Shown here one piece after another: positions 40,401-51,830 of a DNA stretch of 64,000 bases. This DNA comes from Prinia subflava (taxonomy: Eukaryota; Chordata; Aves; Passeriformes; Cisticolidae), in the NCBI RefSeq assembly GCF_021018805.1, contig NC_086283.1, forward strand, positions 7,577,162 through 7,641,161. The letters are read 5' to 3'. A program made the position numbers and the translations under genes. Below the pieces are notes generated by a model, which was not told the origin of the DNA, ran no database searches, and saw only the letters and a list, made by a program, of their open reading frames with translations. How positions within the stretch are numbered: the stretch's first letter is position 1; each line of letters begins with the position of its first letter.

Positions 40401-42862
40401 TTTGTGATATCCATCTCTTCCACCACCAAAGTAACCATACTGTAATTGAAGATAGTTAATCATTATTTATACTTCTAACTTATTTCCCCAGTCTCAGCCA
40501 TGATATGCCTACATGTTATCTGAAAACTGAATCCAACTCTTCCATTTAAGATTTCACATTACTGCTAAATCAAAAATAATCCAGAGGGGATTTATTTTAA
40601 ATTTAGTCATTCTAAAGCAAACATATTCCTAAGTGCTCTGCACCAGTTCAACTTAAATCAACCAAATTAAGCTCACTTGAAAATTTGAAAACATTCAGTG
40701 CTCAAGAGGCTCAGCATTTCCCCAAGGAAGAACAGGTGTACAACTCTAATCCTAATTTGCATCAGTAACCACAGACACAACAACACTGCAAAGTTCAGTG
40801 CAAAGCTTACTGCATGGCACAGGATCAGCCTGTAAGACAGTAAGATTCAGCCTGAGGAAATTGCTACATATAAAGAAAAAGAGAAGAATACAGAATAGAG
40901 CAGAAAGAGATGAACTCTAAAGGCCAGGAGAAAAGCCAGGAACAGGAAGATATTCCAATGTGTGACTGCAAAGCTCAGATTTTGGAACCCTCACAGGTCT
41001 ACTAGTATGAGCAACTTCATTTTGCATACAAACTTTATCAAGAATAGAGGGATGTCCTTGAAATTTATACATGGCAGTTGACCGTTAATCTCTATCAAAT
41101 GGGGAGGGTGGCACCTGATTTTTTGTTCAGTTACCTCCAAATGAACAGAACATTCTCCCACTCTAGAGTTACATACTGGAGGCACTATTTTTTCTGAAAA
41201 AATTAGGTAATTAAATGTTGAACACATGCTTTTTTGCCAAAAAATTCTCTTGTCAGAATGAATGCAGTAAAGTTCTCCTGATCAATGATGCTCATGATTT
41301 TCTCTGAGGATCTAGACCCAAACTGCTGCATAAAGAACCATTCTATTTGCAATAATCACCTCAATAGTCTCAGATATTCTGACAAACTGTTTCTTCATCT
41401 GTACAACAGACTAGACTCCAACATTTTTAAAAGCCATCAGATTGCAAGCAGGACCCACCTGACACACAGTAAAGCAGGAAATTTTACTCACCAACCACAA
41501 GCACGACCTCAAGGCACAGCAGTCCCCTTATTTTACAGATACTGCATATATGTTAGCTAGAGGGTAAGTACCATGTTTCCCTAAAGCTGATTCACTTCTA
41601 CTATATATTTTGGTTCTATTAAAATTCTTATCAAGAGCCACAGACTTTCAAAGCAAATTATATTGGTAAGAAGTACTTCATTCTATATATCACCCATATC
41701 CCCCACAAGATCTGTTCCAGGGAAGAGAAACAGTGATAACTGTTAATGTGAACTTAAGGAAGCATCCTCATACAGGAGATGCTTGTGGTTATTAATGTTC
41801 TAGAGCCTCACTAGAACAACTGGCTTTCAGGGTAGTTCAGCAATGTCCAAAATAGACTTTCTGTTTGAAAGATAAGACAGAGCTATCTGTGTTACATAAA
41901 ACTTTCCCATTAGCAGCTCTTAAGGTCTTCAGCATCTGCTGGGACAGAGGTGCCTGGATGCCTGACAGTCTTAGTGTGAGCAGCATCTTTGGGGACAGTG
42001 GTGTCCATGGTACAAACAATTCTCCCAGCAGGGAGAGATCTCTGAAGACAGTGGACCCAGTGTTACATTAATCTTCGCAGCATCTGTCTGGACTAGTGAA
42101 ATACCATAGCCATACTAAATAATGTGTCACAGCATTTGTATTGTCCACTCACCACGAACAGTATCAAATAACATTGTAGGCCAACAGGCCACCAAAATTA
42201 GAAAAAAAAATGTTTCTGCAAACAGAAAATGCATGCAATTTTATTGCAAATATCTGTATCTTCAAAGTCCGCTGCTCTTCTAGGAGACTTAAGTGTAATG
42301 TGCCATTTCTTCAAAAACCTTCTTCTACATTTTCTGCTCCTTAAAAATGCTACTTACTTTTTAAATCCATCACTTGTTTCAATACATAATTTGTTAATCC
42401 TTAAAAATCAATACACTACATTTCAGTCCTCATACCTTTAATATGCTATAGTCACACATTGTAAATAAAGAACTCCAGTATTTAGAAATAAAGATACCTA
42501 AGATTAAATCCCTTATTCAGCTCTTCCAGAGACAGGGAGGTACATGTGTGGGCTGAGTTTTCTGTGTTGATAAGGAAATCTTCGGTTTCTCACTATACTG
42601 TATCCCTGATATAACACTTCTGATGTCTACTTGAAACAAGAGTTCCAAATTATTTTCTGTCTTACAATATTACAACTACAACACACTTTTATAATGTAGA
42701 AAAGTAGATGCTTATCAACATGCCATCCATGGCTCAATACCTAAAATTTAGGGGTAGAGGCATTCTATATTGAGATTACCAACCCATGACTTAAAACAAT
42801 CTGTCTTTTCTCTTGAAGTTGTCATTTCTCCATTGTGTAAGTTCACTTCAAGGACAGCACAG

Positions 42863-42886
42863 AGGCCCCTACCTCGTTAGGGGCCT
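42863..42886. repeat. Perfect 9-bp inverted repeat
   Basis: AGGCCCCTA and TAGGGGCCT flank a 6-base loop (CCTCGT). The G/C-rich stem stands out in AT-rich intronic DNA. No known element was recognised. Confidence 0.7.
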
Positions 42887-44289
42887 TTATCAGCTTACTA
42901 TTGTTGCTCCCTTAGATTTTAACCTAAAGTTTCTCCCAATCACAACTTGATTTGTCCAATACCCTCTAAGACTCACATGGTACACTGGAATATTTTTCTG
43001 AAGGACAGAGACAAGTATATGTTTTTCAGTAGAATGTGATAATCCATGCCTGACTTTGAACTAACAGCCAAAAAAGAAAGAAGTGTGGAAGCAAGCACAT
43101 TGACCTTTCTAGTAAATTAAGCCCTAGATTATTTAAGTTAGGGCAAAATAAGGAATAAAAGTTATTGGTTTCACATCATGAATGTAAGGCTATAGAGCCT
43201 CAAAAAACCTGCCTTGTCAAATAATAATACACTAAGCCAAAAACATTAAATATAATGAAAAAAAGCAAATTAATTTTTGACAAACCACTTAAAAAATGTG
43301 GTTTAAAGTGAAGCCTGTCAAAACTCCTGTAAGGCCTGCTGTCTCAGATGAAGTACCATGCACCTGTTCAGTTTATGCTAATACTTCTGTGGAACCATTC
43401 ACTTATATAATTGACTGTGCATAAATTAATAGCTGTCAAGCGGTTTGAGGATAGATGTTTGATTTCCTAAGGCATTCAAATGAAAAAAATAAAATGTTCA
43501 GAAACTGACTAAACCGAACAACAGCTATTCTACATTGTATCCTAGTTTTAGTACCTGGCCAGAAGATTACGCATTAACCTCTTCTCCCAAGGATTTTAAG
43601 CTAAATTTACGCCAGAAACCACACAACAATAAAAGACATACAACCTACCACTATGTCAAGAAGTTTAGTTCAGCAGCACTTCAGGAAGTTTAAGAGTGGC
43701 TTCAACAGAGCAGACATGCAACAAGGAAAAAAACCACCTACAACAAAACACCTTTACAACACCCTTAAATGCCTTATAATAATACTTATCTTCGTGGGCT
43801 GAAATCCCACATTTTGAATACCCCTACTGGGCAGCTAGGTATGTGGTACTCCTCTAAGGGGTATGCACACACTGCCCATACCAAAATCATAGAATTTTAC
43901 TCACGAACTTGGTATTTCCCATAAATTACATATTGGCAAGAGAAATCAAAACAGCAGGTGCCTAGACGGGCCTCAAACTCTAGAAATGGAAGAGACTAAA
44001 AGCATAGGATCGCTCTTTTCAGCCTCTATCCGACTGACACGTGTAGGTCTTCTGTAAAAGAGGTTCCCCAAATGGGTACCTGTGGTATGCCACGGTTTAA
44101 ATCCACCTGTGCCGTTCCCAACTTACCTACTCGGCCGTATGTGCAAAAGCTTGCACTGCTGGCAGTTCCTCCTCCAAAGGCGGCTGGAAGTCTTTTTTGG
44201 AGCCTCAGGGCTCTTAGGTTCGGGCTCTGCAGTTCCTTATGGACAGACACTCCCACCAGTGAGGTAGCAGTACGCAGAAGCAGCTAGAA

Positions 44290-45080
44290 AGTTTGCCACA
44301 ATCTCTACCTTCCCCTGCAATTTGCTCCTCTCCCAGCCACAGCCTCTTCTCCTTCCTGGCGAAAGGGACCGGCTTTAAGGGCGTCGGCGGAGGCGACACT
44401 TCTGGCAGAGGTTTCCTGCCTCAGCAGTGCCGCAGCTGGAAGGGCTCTCCCGCTGGAGGGCGGCTCCGGGCCGGGGGCGCCGGAGGCAGTGCTCGTTCGG
44501 GGCTGCGGCCACCGCCGCGTTTGCTACGAGCCTCATGCTCGCCGCGGTGCACCCTGACATCATTCATTCTGCTACACGCACGCCCGCCCCCTCCATTTCC
44601 AAGCAGTGACTCACCCCGGCGCTGCCGGCGCCGCCGCTGTCCGGGGCAGGGCAGGGCGGGCCGGGCCTCTCGCGGCCCCCGCCCGCCGCGCAAGGTGCCG
44701 GCCTCGCCCGCCCGCCCGCCCGCCGCGCGCCTCTGCGCGCGCGCCGCCCCCTCCCCGCGGGGCCGCGCGTGCCCCGAGCCCCTCTGCCCTGCCCGCCTGC
44801 TCCTCTCCTCGCCCGGCCCCGCACCGCTCTCCCGGCGGAGGGCTCAGCCCCGCTGGCGCCGGGCGAGCGCCACGTTAGCCCGAAAAAGGGGCACCGACAC
44901 CTGCCCTGCCCCCCTGAAACGCCTGCTACGGGAGGGGCACCGCCCGCCCCCGAAGCCAGCGCCGGGCCGGGTGCCGGGGCCGCCCCCGCAGCCAGGCCGC
45001 GGACGAGCGCCGCCGCCCTCCGCAGCGACGGGCTTCCCGGTTTTGCCGGGGGATTTGATTTCCCCAGCTCTGCTCACATG
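44290..45080. promoter_or_regulatory. SGMS2: Large CpG island, probable SGMS2 promoter
   Basis: About 0.8 kb of very GC-rich, CpG-dense DNA, the strongest island in the window after that of CYP2U1. It lies 22 kb upstream of the first SGMS2 coding exon and contains a consensus minus-strand donor at 44614-44609. No protein-coding start of a known gene is recognised on either strand, which fits a noncoding first exon. Divergent transcription on the plus strand is possible. Confidence 0.7.
44615..44880 (-). other. SGMS2: Candidate noncoding first exon of SGMS2
   Basis: On the minus strand the text GGCAGCGCCGGG is followed by GTGAGTCAC, a strong splice donor, inside the CpG island. This makes the GC-rich sequence just upstream a candidate leader exon. 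The 5' end is a guess from GC content. Transcript data were not available. Confidence 0.45.
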
Positions 45081-45216
45081 ACGGATGACTGTCACTGAAA
45101 GCCCCTGCTTCTCAAGCGTTTCTCCTCCGCCTCTGGACTTGGCTTTCCTTGGGGTTTTGTTTGGTAGAGCTTTATTTGGCGCTTTTTTTTTCTTTGCTGG
45201 GTGGAGGGCTATTCTT

Positions 45217-45238
45217 CCCCCCCCCTCCCCCCCTTTTT
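45217..45238. repeat. Pyrimidine tract with C9 and C7 runs
   Basis: Nine C, one T, seven C, then five T on the plus strand; the minus strand therefore has long G runs. It lies just upstream of the putative SGMS2 promoter. It could form G-quadruplex or triplex structure, and may also be a sequencing difficulty. Confidence 0.85.
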
Positions 45239-45307
45239 GTTTTCAAAAGAGTTCCCCCATCATTACGTAGCAGCCAGATTTTGTTGGGAGTTTTCCAGTG
45301 TAAGAAA

Positions 45308-45318
45308 CACGTGATTGG
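45308..45318. promoter_or_regulatory. SGMS2: E-box next to inverted CCAAT box
   Basis: CACGTG at 45308-45313 directly abuts ATTGG at 45314-45318, which is CCAAT on the minus strand, followed by GC-box-like GCGGGGG. Related CACATG E-boxes lie at 45075-45080 and 45428-45433. E-boxes bind bHLH-ZIP factors (USF, TFE/MITF family) and CCAAT binds NF-Y. The position upstream of a minus-strand start near 44.9 kb is reasonable. Confidence 0.45.
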
Positions 45319-45439
45319 CGGGGGAGGAAGGGAGGGGGAAGAAGGTGTCAACTCATTCTCGCCGAAACTCGTCCTGGCCGATACACACCTGTCCTGCCTT
45401 AGTCACCCGGCTGCAGCGCCGAGCGGGCACATGACAGAG

Positions 45440-48230
45440 CCGCGGCCCGGTACACAACCCTGGGTTCGAGGAAGGCACCTGACCCTCTGTTCGTCACACC
45501 CCTGGAAAGCCCCCTTCACCCAGCTATTGGCTATTCTGCTTCGGTTGCTCACACTTTGTTTTTTTGCACAAAAGCTTGGGGGAAGGGAAGAGACAATCTG
45601 CTTTATTCCAGCACAGAGTGGAAAAATTTTCCGCACTCTCGGATTTCTGTGGGACAGGGAAACTACTCTGGTCCAACACTGACAGCCAGGACACTGCTAC
45701 AGACAGAATGCCAGGATTTCCAAGTTTTATCTTCTGTAGGCTTAATGCAAACGGTCCTTTATAACCAGATAAACAAATCAGCAACACTACTGCTGTTCCT
45801 GTTGCTAGGTAAATGCACATACACACCTGTAGTGCTGAACCAAAGACATTTGCTGGAACCTCACAGCTCTCTTTACTGCTACTGTGATCCCCCTCCAATC
45901 CTCCTAAGTGGGTAATGCCTCCTTTAAAATAAAATCTGAGGGGGAAAAAAAAAAGGTACCATGGGCAGGGCATTTGTTTTTAACTGATTACAAGGATATC
46001 TACATATGCTCAGTTGCATACAGAATCACACACAAGCCTTTGCAGAATCGTATCTTATTTCAAGCTGTTATAAAGAGAGGATAATAACTGACAGAGTAGC
46101 AAATCAAGAATAGAAATAGCAATGCAAGTAAAAAAAAAAAATTAACAGGCAAGTATACATATAGGTACAGCAAAGGCTAAAACAGAGGCCTCCCCTACCT
46201 TTCCTTAATAAGAAAAGAGCCATTGAAGAAAGGTTAAAAGGAAAGACTGGAAACTTAACTGGAATTTTTCCAAATTATTAGATAGATCAGTAAGCTGAAA
46301 CACTGGCATTACTCTTAAATACTATTCTCTGAAGCACTGCTTTTAAGTAAAAAATAGCAGTACATTTTCTCACTGTGCAAGGTTACCCTTCACACCCAAC
46401 CCCACAAGCCCATCCTTGCCGACGAGAGGTTGAAGTGTAGAGCTCAGTGGTGGATCTGTAAGGAACAGCTTGCAGGAGAGGGTCTTTAACTAATCTGGTA
46501 AGAGCTGTTTGTAAGCCCTGCATAACAACAAACCTTCAAAAGCAAGCAGCAAATTTGTAGTCACAATACTTGCCAGAGGAAATAGCAGCACATCTCTCAA
46601 TCTTTACTTTACATTAACTTCAAAAGATTGTTTTCAGATGGAATTATCTGACAGAGAACAAGACTTACAAAATGATAACTTATTTTGAGGAAAAAGAAAT
46701 CTTGCACACACAGACAGAATTCCATTGAGACACTCACATACAAGTCACATTTCCCTTCACCTCCCAGGGAGGCAGATGAGAGGGAGAGAGTACAGAAACA
46801 GAATTTTGAGGGGAAAAAGAAATTACTGTTCCTTTCACTTGGAACAAACCCAGCATCTTTTTCATTACTGTTTACTTTTTTCCCCTTTCATGAGATCAGC
46901 AGGGATATTATTGGAAACAGTAATTCTATAAACGAACACAACCAGCTTGTGCATTAAAATTCTGAAGAGACAGGCAGTTTTCAGAAGCAGCTACCACCAG
47001 AATCCTGCTTAGTTCTACCATGGGACAACTGAAGCTACAAGACTGGGTTTGTGGGGGTGGGGGAACCAAAAACCATACAGAAATTTCTAGTTCAAGTTGA
47101 CTTTACAGTTTATAGACAGAATAAACAGTACTACTAGTACTGTACACAACTACAATTTTGTGTGTGTGTGTGTGTAGCCAAGCCATGGCAGAATTCTGTG
47201 CAGAAACTTGATAGGCAAAAACTATGTACCTGTGCTCAGCCTAAGTACTTTCAGAACTAATTAACTGTGTAAGTACACATGTTCTAAGGAGCTCATGTAT
47301 ATTTGTAGTCTTTATTGCAGCTGTGTTAGGGGCAGATAAAAACATACATATTTTATATTGAAGTGTGCCATACATTCCCATAATTATAGTCACTTATAAT
47401 GCTTCCTTGCCTTTTCTTCAAGTAGCATATATAAAGTATCTTCAAGTAGATATAAATCAGGGTAAATCCTGCAGACTGCTTCTCTTTGGGACTAACATTA
47501 TACTCAGTAGCCTGGGTCTCATGGCAGCCCCATTATATCTGTGAAAGTGCTAGTTGATACTTCTACCTTAAAACAGATGGAGTAAGTTTCAAATTATTTG
47601 TTATTCCCACCCCATTATGAAAGAGCAAAACACAGTAAAGCCCAACATAAATATATTTTACCATGAAGACATTCTTCATCAGTATACACTTGCTAAATCC
47701 TTAAACACCCCCTAACAGAAATAAGTTCCACAGTTTTTGAATTACATGCATTCCAGTGATGACATGAATTTTAAGTCTCCAGATTATGATTTTTGATCCA
47801 TTCACTAGTTCTTTTTCATCATCAAGGGCTTTGGAACAAGGAGAACGCTTACCTTATAAGTTCACCATTAAGGTCACTATTTTTTGGCAACTGAAGAAGT
47901 GGATGAAAAGATAAGCCCCAACAGAAATCATAAGACAACTTTTTCCATCACTCCTTCATAAACACTCGTTCCAAAGTACACAGTCCTGCCCTACTACTGG
48001 AGAGGCTTGGGCCTTAAGAAACACGTTTATAAATCACCACAACTGTTTCAAGCACAAGTTCGGCTGCTTAAATAGCTTAACTTAAAAGGTCAACCCCCAA
48101 AAAATAAAAATTAAACAAAACAAAACAAAAAGAAACCAAAGAAGACTACTACTTACGATAATGCACTAAGCTGCCAAGCCAAGCACTGCCATACTAAGCA
48201 CACAAACGTCGCTTTAGCGCTACCACCTTG
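45440..48230. other. Region between the two CpG islands, no gene seen
   Basis: AT-rich DNA between the two islands. A (TG) microsatellite lies at 47159-47175 and a perfect 17-base palindrome at 47126-47142. An A/C-rich patch lies at about 48093-48140. Nothing coding is recognised. Confidence 0.5.
47159..47175. repeat. (TG)n microsatellite
   Basis: Eight and a half TG units on the plus strand. Confidence 0.9.
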
Positions 48231-48550
48231 CAGCAAAGAAACCCCAGTGACGCTCACTCAACTCAGGGGAGCCCGGCCCAGTCCCCACTGGGAGAAGCCG
48301 GGGAAAGCGCTCCCCGCCGTTACCTGCGGCCTCCCGCTGTCCCCGCGCTCCCGTGCCGTCCGGGCCCGGCCCTGCTGCCCGACTGCCGAGGCACGGCCGC
48401 CACCCGCCCTTCCCGAGCTTTCAAAGGAGGCGGGAAGCGGCGCCAGGCCAATGGCAGCGGGAGCCCGCCCGCTCCGCAGGTGCCGCAGGAGCGGCCGCCG
48501 CCGCCTCCGACTCCGCTCCCAGCGGCGTCCAGCTTGGAGGCATCCCTGAG
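48230..48550. promoter_or_regulatory. Second CpG island, possible alternative promoter
   Basis: About 320 bases of GC-rich, CpG-dense sequence with a CCAAT box (GCCAATGGC around 48448). On the minus strand GGCCGCAG is followed by GTAACG at 48323-48318, a usable though not ideal donor. It may be an alternative noncoding first exon of SGMS2 or the start of an unidentified transcript. Confidence 0.55.
48324..48545 (-). other. Candidate alternative first exon
   Basis: GC-rich minus-strand sequence ending at the donor AG/GTAACG (48323). No convincing coding start of a known protein. The upstream limit is unknown. This is an inference from island position and donor only. Confidence 0.3.
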
Positions 48551-48778
48551 ACAGCAGATGCTTCCTCCAGCCACTCTCTTCGACTCCTCGAGACTTACAA
48601 ATCCGTGATTATTGTCTGCCGTTTGCCTAACCTTTGTGCTTTACACAGTTTACATTCCTCAGAATTTGCTAATATTAGCTGTTTTCATAACCAACAGCTA
48701 GGCAGAGATATTAAGTCCTTTAAACTATTTTTTCAAGGGCTTACATGTTATTGAGAACGTCCCTGGATAGTTTAAGGG

Positions 48779-48802
48779 GCAAAAAAAAAAAAAAAAAAAA
48801 AA
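48779..48802 (+). repeat. Poly-A tract
   Basis: A run of more than 20 A interrupted only at its end by 'g', followed by A-rich sequence. Simple repeat. Confidence 0.9.
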
Positions 48803-49020
48803 GAAAAAGACGCTTTGTGGAATTATACTCCCTGCTAAAGCTCATGAGGAAAAAAAAATATTTAGACTACAGGGTTGTGGTTTCTTTTTTGTTTTTTTTT
48901 TTTAACAAAGCAGTAAGTTAAAACAAACTTTTTACTTTTCCCTCATTATTTCACTTTCATAAGCAGAAAAAGGTATCCTGTTTTGGTTTTTTTTTTTTTC
49001 CTTTGGATATACTGTGGGAT

Positions 49021-49230
49021 CAGAGAATCATAAAATCATAGAATGGTTTTGGTTTGGAAGGGGACCTTGAAGACCAAGGTCCAACACCACTTCTGTGGGC
49101 AGAGACACCTTCTACTAGACAAAGTTACTCAAAGCCCCATCTAGAGATGGGGCATGCACAGCTTTCCTGGGCAACCTGTTCCGGTGCTTTACCACCCTCA
49201 CAGGAAAGAATATTTTTCCTAATATAATTA
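49021..49230 (-). repeat. CR1 LINE 3' end
   Basis: The plus strand begins with the octamer-type tail reverse complemented ('gagaatcataaaatcata', 'gaatgg'), then 'gtttggaaggggaccttg', 'caaagccccatctagagat', 'ggggcatgcacagc', 'gggcaacctgttccggtgc' and 'accaccctcacaggaaag'. Fairly well preserved, about 210 bases, 5' truncated. Confidence 0.93.
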
Positions 49231-49639
49231 GGAATGGGACAGAGCGAGGGAAGGGGGGGGATTGTCTGTTTTCTTGTTTGATTTTGGTAATTCTTTAAGT
49301 ATTCAAAGTATATTAAATCAGATACACTTTAGAAGCTGTGAAATAAGAGATCTTGATTCAGTTTCTTTTAACCAGTTTTCTAAAAAACTGAAGCCAAAAT
49401 TTGATTTTCTATCTAAAAATATGTGCGTCTTCAAAATCACTGTCTCCAGCTTCAGAGATCTTTCTATACCCAACTGGCATTTCAATAAATGCTTTTCTTG
49501 TATGAAGGAAGGCTTTGGCAGAAATAGGAAGAGTGCAGGTACTTACTTGAGAGATGCTGTAGGGGGGGAAATGGGAGATCAGGGAACAATGAAAATAAAT
49601 TCTAATGTATCATCTCTATATGCGTGTAAGGTGGTTCTA

Positions 49640-50517
49640 GGAAACTAGATGCAGATTACACCAAGTTGAGTGGTGCTGCTGACACACCTGAAGGACAGGA
49701 TACCAACCAGAGGACCTAGACAGGCTCCTGAAGTGGGCCTGCGGGAATCTCATGAGCTTTAACAAGGCCAAGAACAATGTGCTGCACCTCAGTTGGGGCA
49801 ACCCCCAGTACCACCACAGGCTGGGGGATGGACAGACCGAGAGCAGCCCTGATGAGAAGGACATGGAGGTGCTGGTGGGTGACAGGATGGACATGACCCA
49901 GCCATGTGCACTGACAGCCCAGAGAGCCAAACCTGCCCTGGGCTGCATCCAGAGCAGCGTAGGCAGCAGGGTGAGGGAGGGGATTCTGCCCCTCTGCTCT
50001 GCTCTGGTGAGAGCCCACCTGCAGGGCTGCATCAGCTCTGGGGTTCCCAGCACAGGAAGGACATGGACCTGCTGGAGTGAGTCCAGAGAAGGTCACCAAG
50101 TCATCGGAGAAATGGAGCACATCTCCAGTGAGGAAAGAGTGAGAAAACTGGGATTCTTCAGCCTGGAAAAGAGAAGGCTTCAGGGTGACCTAATTGTTAC
50201 CTTCCAGTACCTGAAGGAAGCTTACAGAAAAGATGAGGCAAGATTATTTACAAGTGCATGTAGTGAAAACACAAGGATGAATGGGTTTAAATTGAAACAG
50301 AGTATGTGTAGTTTAGTTATTAGAAAAAAAATCTTTACTGTGAGGGTGGTGAAGCACTGGAATGGGTTGCTCAGGGAAGCTGTGGATGCCCCATCCCTGG
50401 AGGTGTTCAAGGCCAGGCTGGATGGGGCTCTGAGAAACCTGGTGTAATTGAACATGTCCCTCCCCACAGGGATCTTCACGATCCCCTTCCAAGCCAAACC
50501 ATTATATGATTCTATGA
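49640..50517 (+). repeat. CR1 LINE, 0.88 kb, with C-terminal ORF2 remnant
   Basis: The plus strand reads as CR1 in sense orientation: 'gagctttaacaaggccaag', 'ggacatggaggtgctggtg', 'ctctgctctggtgagagccc', 'gaaaactgggattcttcagc', 'ctgtggatgccccatccctg', and the 3' end 'cattatatgattctatg'. A frame open at 49752-50447 encodes the region after the reverse-transcriptase catalytic core. A short out-of-frame patch around 50020-50100 suggests compensating indels. It is 5' truncated and lacks the catalytic motifs. Confidence 0.93.
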
Positions 50518-51584
50518 AGCTGCATCAAGCAGAAGTACGGGAAATATGCCCAGTCTCCTTTGGAAAAGAGATAACACTTTTGGAAACAACTAGAAGATCA
50601 GAAGAATGATGCTATGCAGCTAAAAAGCTTATTAAAGCTTTTCTGTGACATCATAAGGATTTCTGGATATGATATTAAATGCATGAAAAATAAGACAAGA
50701 CTGCTGCACTGTAACGACTGTCACAAAGTCAACTGACAGGTGAATTAGCCCATTTTCTTTGCTCAGCCTTATCTACTCAGCTTTATCTATTCTATCTTCT
50801 TTCTCTTCATGCTCCTGAACAGCTTTCCTCTCTAACTCCTCTGATCCCATCTTTCCCATGTAACTTCCTTTTGATTTCTCACCCTTGGGATTTTTTTTGC
50901 AGCAGGCCCATATTCTGAAACAGAATATCTGGGCTAAACCTCTGACTACTAACTCTTCAACAATAAGTTTATAGGGCTTTTCCCCAGTTATGCAAAACAG
51001 AAATCCATAAATTTTAATATAAACTAAACAGCAGCTGAACAGATCAACAGATGATCTCTATTTGTCTCTCTGTGTGTGCTTTTTCTATGATGGACAATTT
51101 TATCTGATTCGGCTGGAAAAGGAGAAAAAAACAGAGGGAAAAGGAAGTAAGACTGGAATATGAATGAGCAATACAAAACTGCTAAGATTAATACTCTCCA
51201 TTGAAACTTAGGAGCAATATATTTTTTCTATTAATATCTTACATTTGGGTATTCTATTAGTATGAGGACTTTTTTTTTTTTTTTTTAGCAAAAGTTATTT
51301 TAAACCTAAGCAGCTGACACAATTTCATGAGGGACAGGTGGCCTACTTTAAAAAAAAAGTGGCTGCTATTATCATCTGAATATAAATTCAGTATGAAACA
51401 CATGGAGAGCTCTAACGTACTAGGTAACCTTCTGTCTAATCTTCTGTCCTGGCTCTGATAGCAAGCAATGCAAGAAGCTTTAAGAGAGGCACAGAGGCAA
51501 TATCAGTAAAAGCTGGGAAAACAACAGGAAGGAGTAAACCATCCTTTTGTCCTAGCTGCTTATCTACTTACCCTTCCAACTTTC

Positions 51585-51830
51585 CATGAAAGTTAGAAAA
51601 GACCTCTAAGATCATCAAGTCCAACCATCCACTTAGCACCACCACCATGTTCACCATTAAACCATGTCCTCAAGCACCATATTCACACATTTTTGGAACA
51701 CTTACAGTAATGGTGCCTCCATCACTTTCCTGGGAAGTCTATTCCAATGCTTTGCAACCCTTTCCATGAAAAGTATTTTTCTAATATCTAAGCTAAACCT
51801 CCTCTGCAACTTTTTCCTTTCTGCCTAGCA
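51585..51830 (-). repeat. CR1 LINE 3' fragment
   Basis: Reverse-complement CR1 text: 'agaaaagacctctaagatca', 'tcaagtccaacc', 'aaaccatgtcctcaagcacc', 'gtgcctccatcac', 'cttttcctgggaagtc'-like text, 'tattccaatgcttt', and 'tttttctaatatctaagc'. Diverged. Confidence 0.85.

Larger units (their letters stand above)
22627..44614 (-). other. SGMS2: Long 5' intron(s) of SGMS2
   Basis: The leader part of the first coding exon begins at a splice acceptor (22626), and the nearest strong CpG-island donor on the minus strand is at 44614. The 22 kb between is therefore read as one or more 5' introns. Additional noncoding leader exons may be hidden in it. Contents: CR1 copies at about 27247-27370, 27712-28345 and 29297-30458, small hairpins at 37371-37427 and 42863-42886, A/C-rich patches such as 39801-39842, and otherwise plain AT-rich DNA. 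Confidence 0.65.

Noticed and set aside
44293..45081. 262-codon open frame on the plus strand
   Set aside because: It is open because the CpG island is poor in stop codons; composition is Pro/Arg/Ala-rich in every frame and no protein family is recognisable.
45149..45682. 177-codon open frame on the plus strand next to the CpG island
   Set aside because: It runs through T and C homopolymers and has no domain or splice support.
49752..50447. 231-codon open frame that looks like a gene
   Set aside because: It is the C-terminal part of a CR1 LINE ORF2, flanked by the CR1 3' tail, so it is annotated as a repeat.
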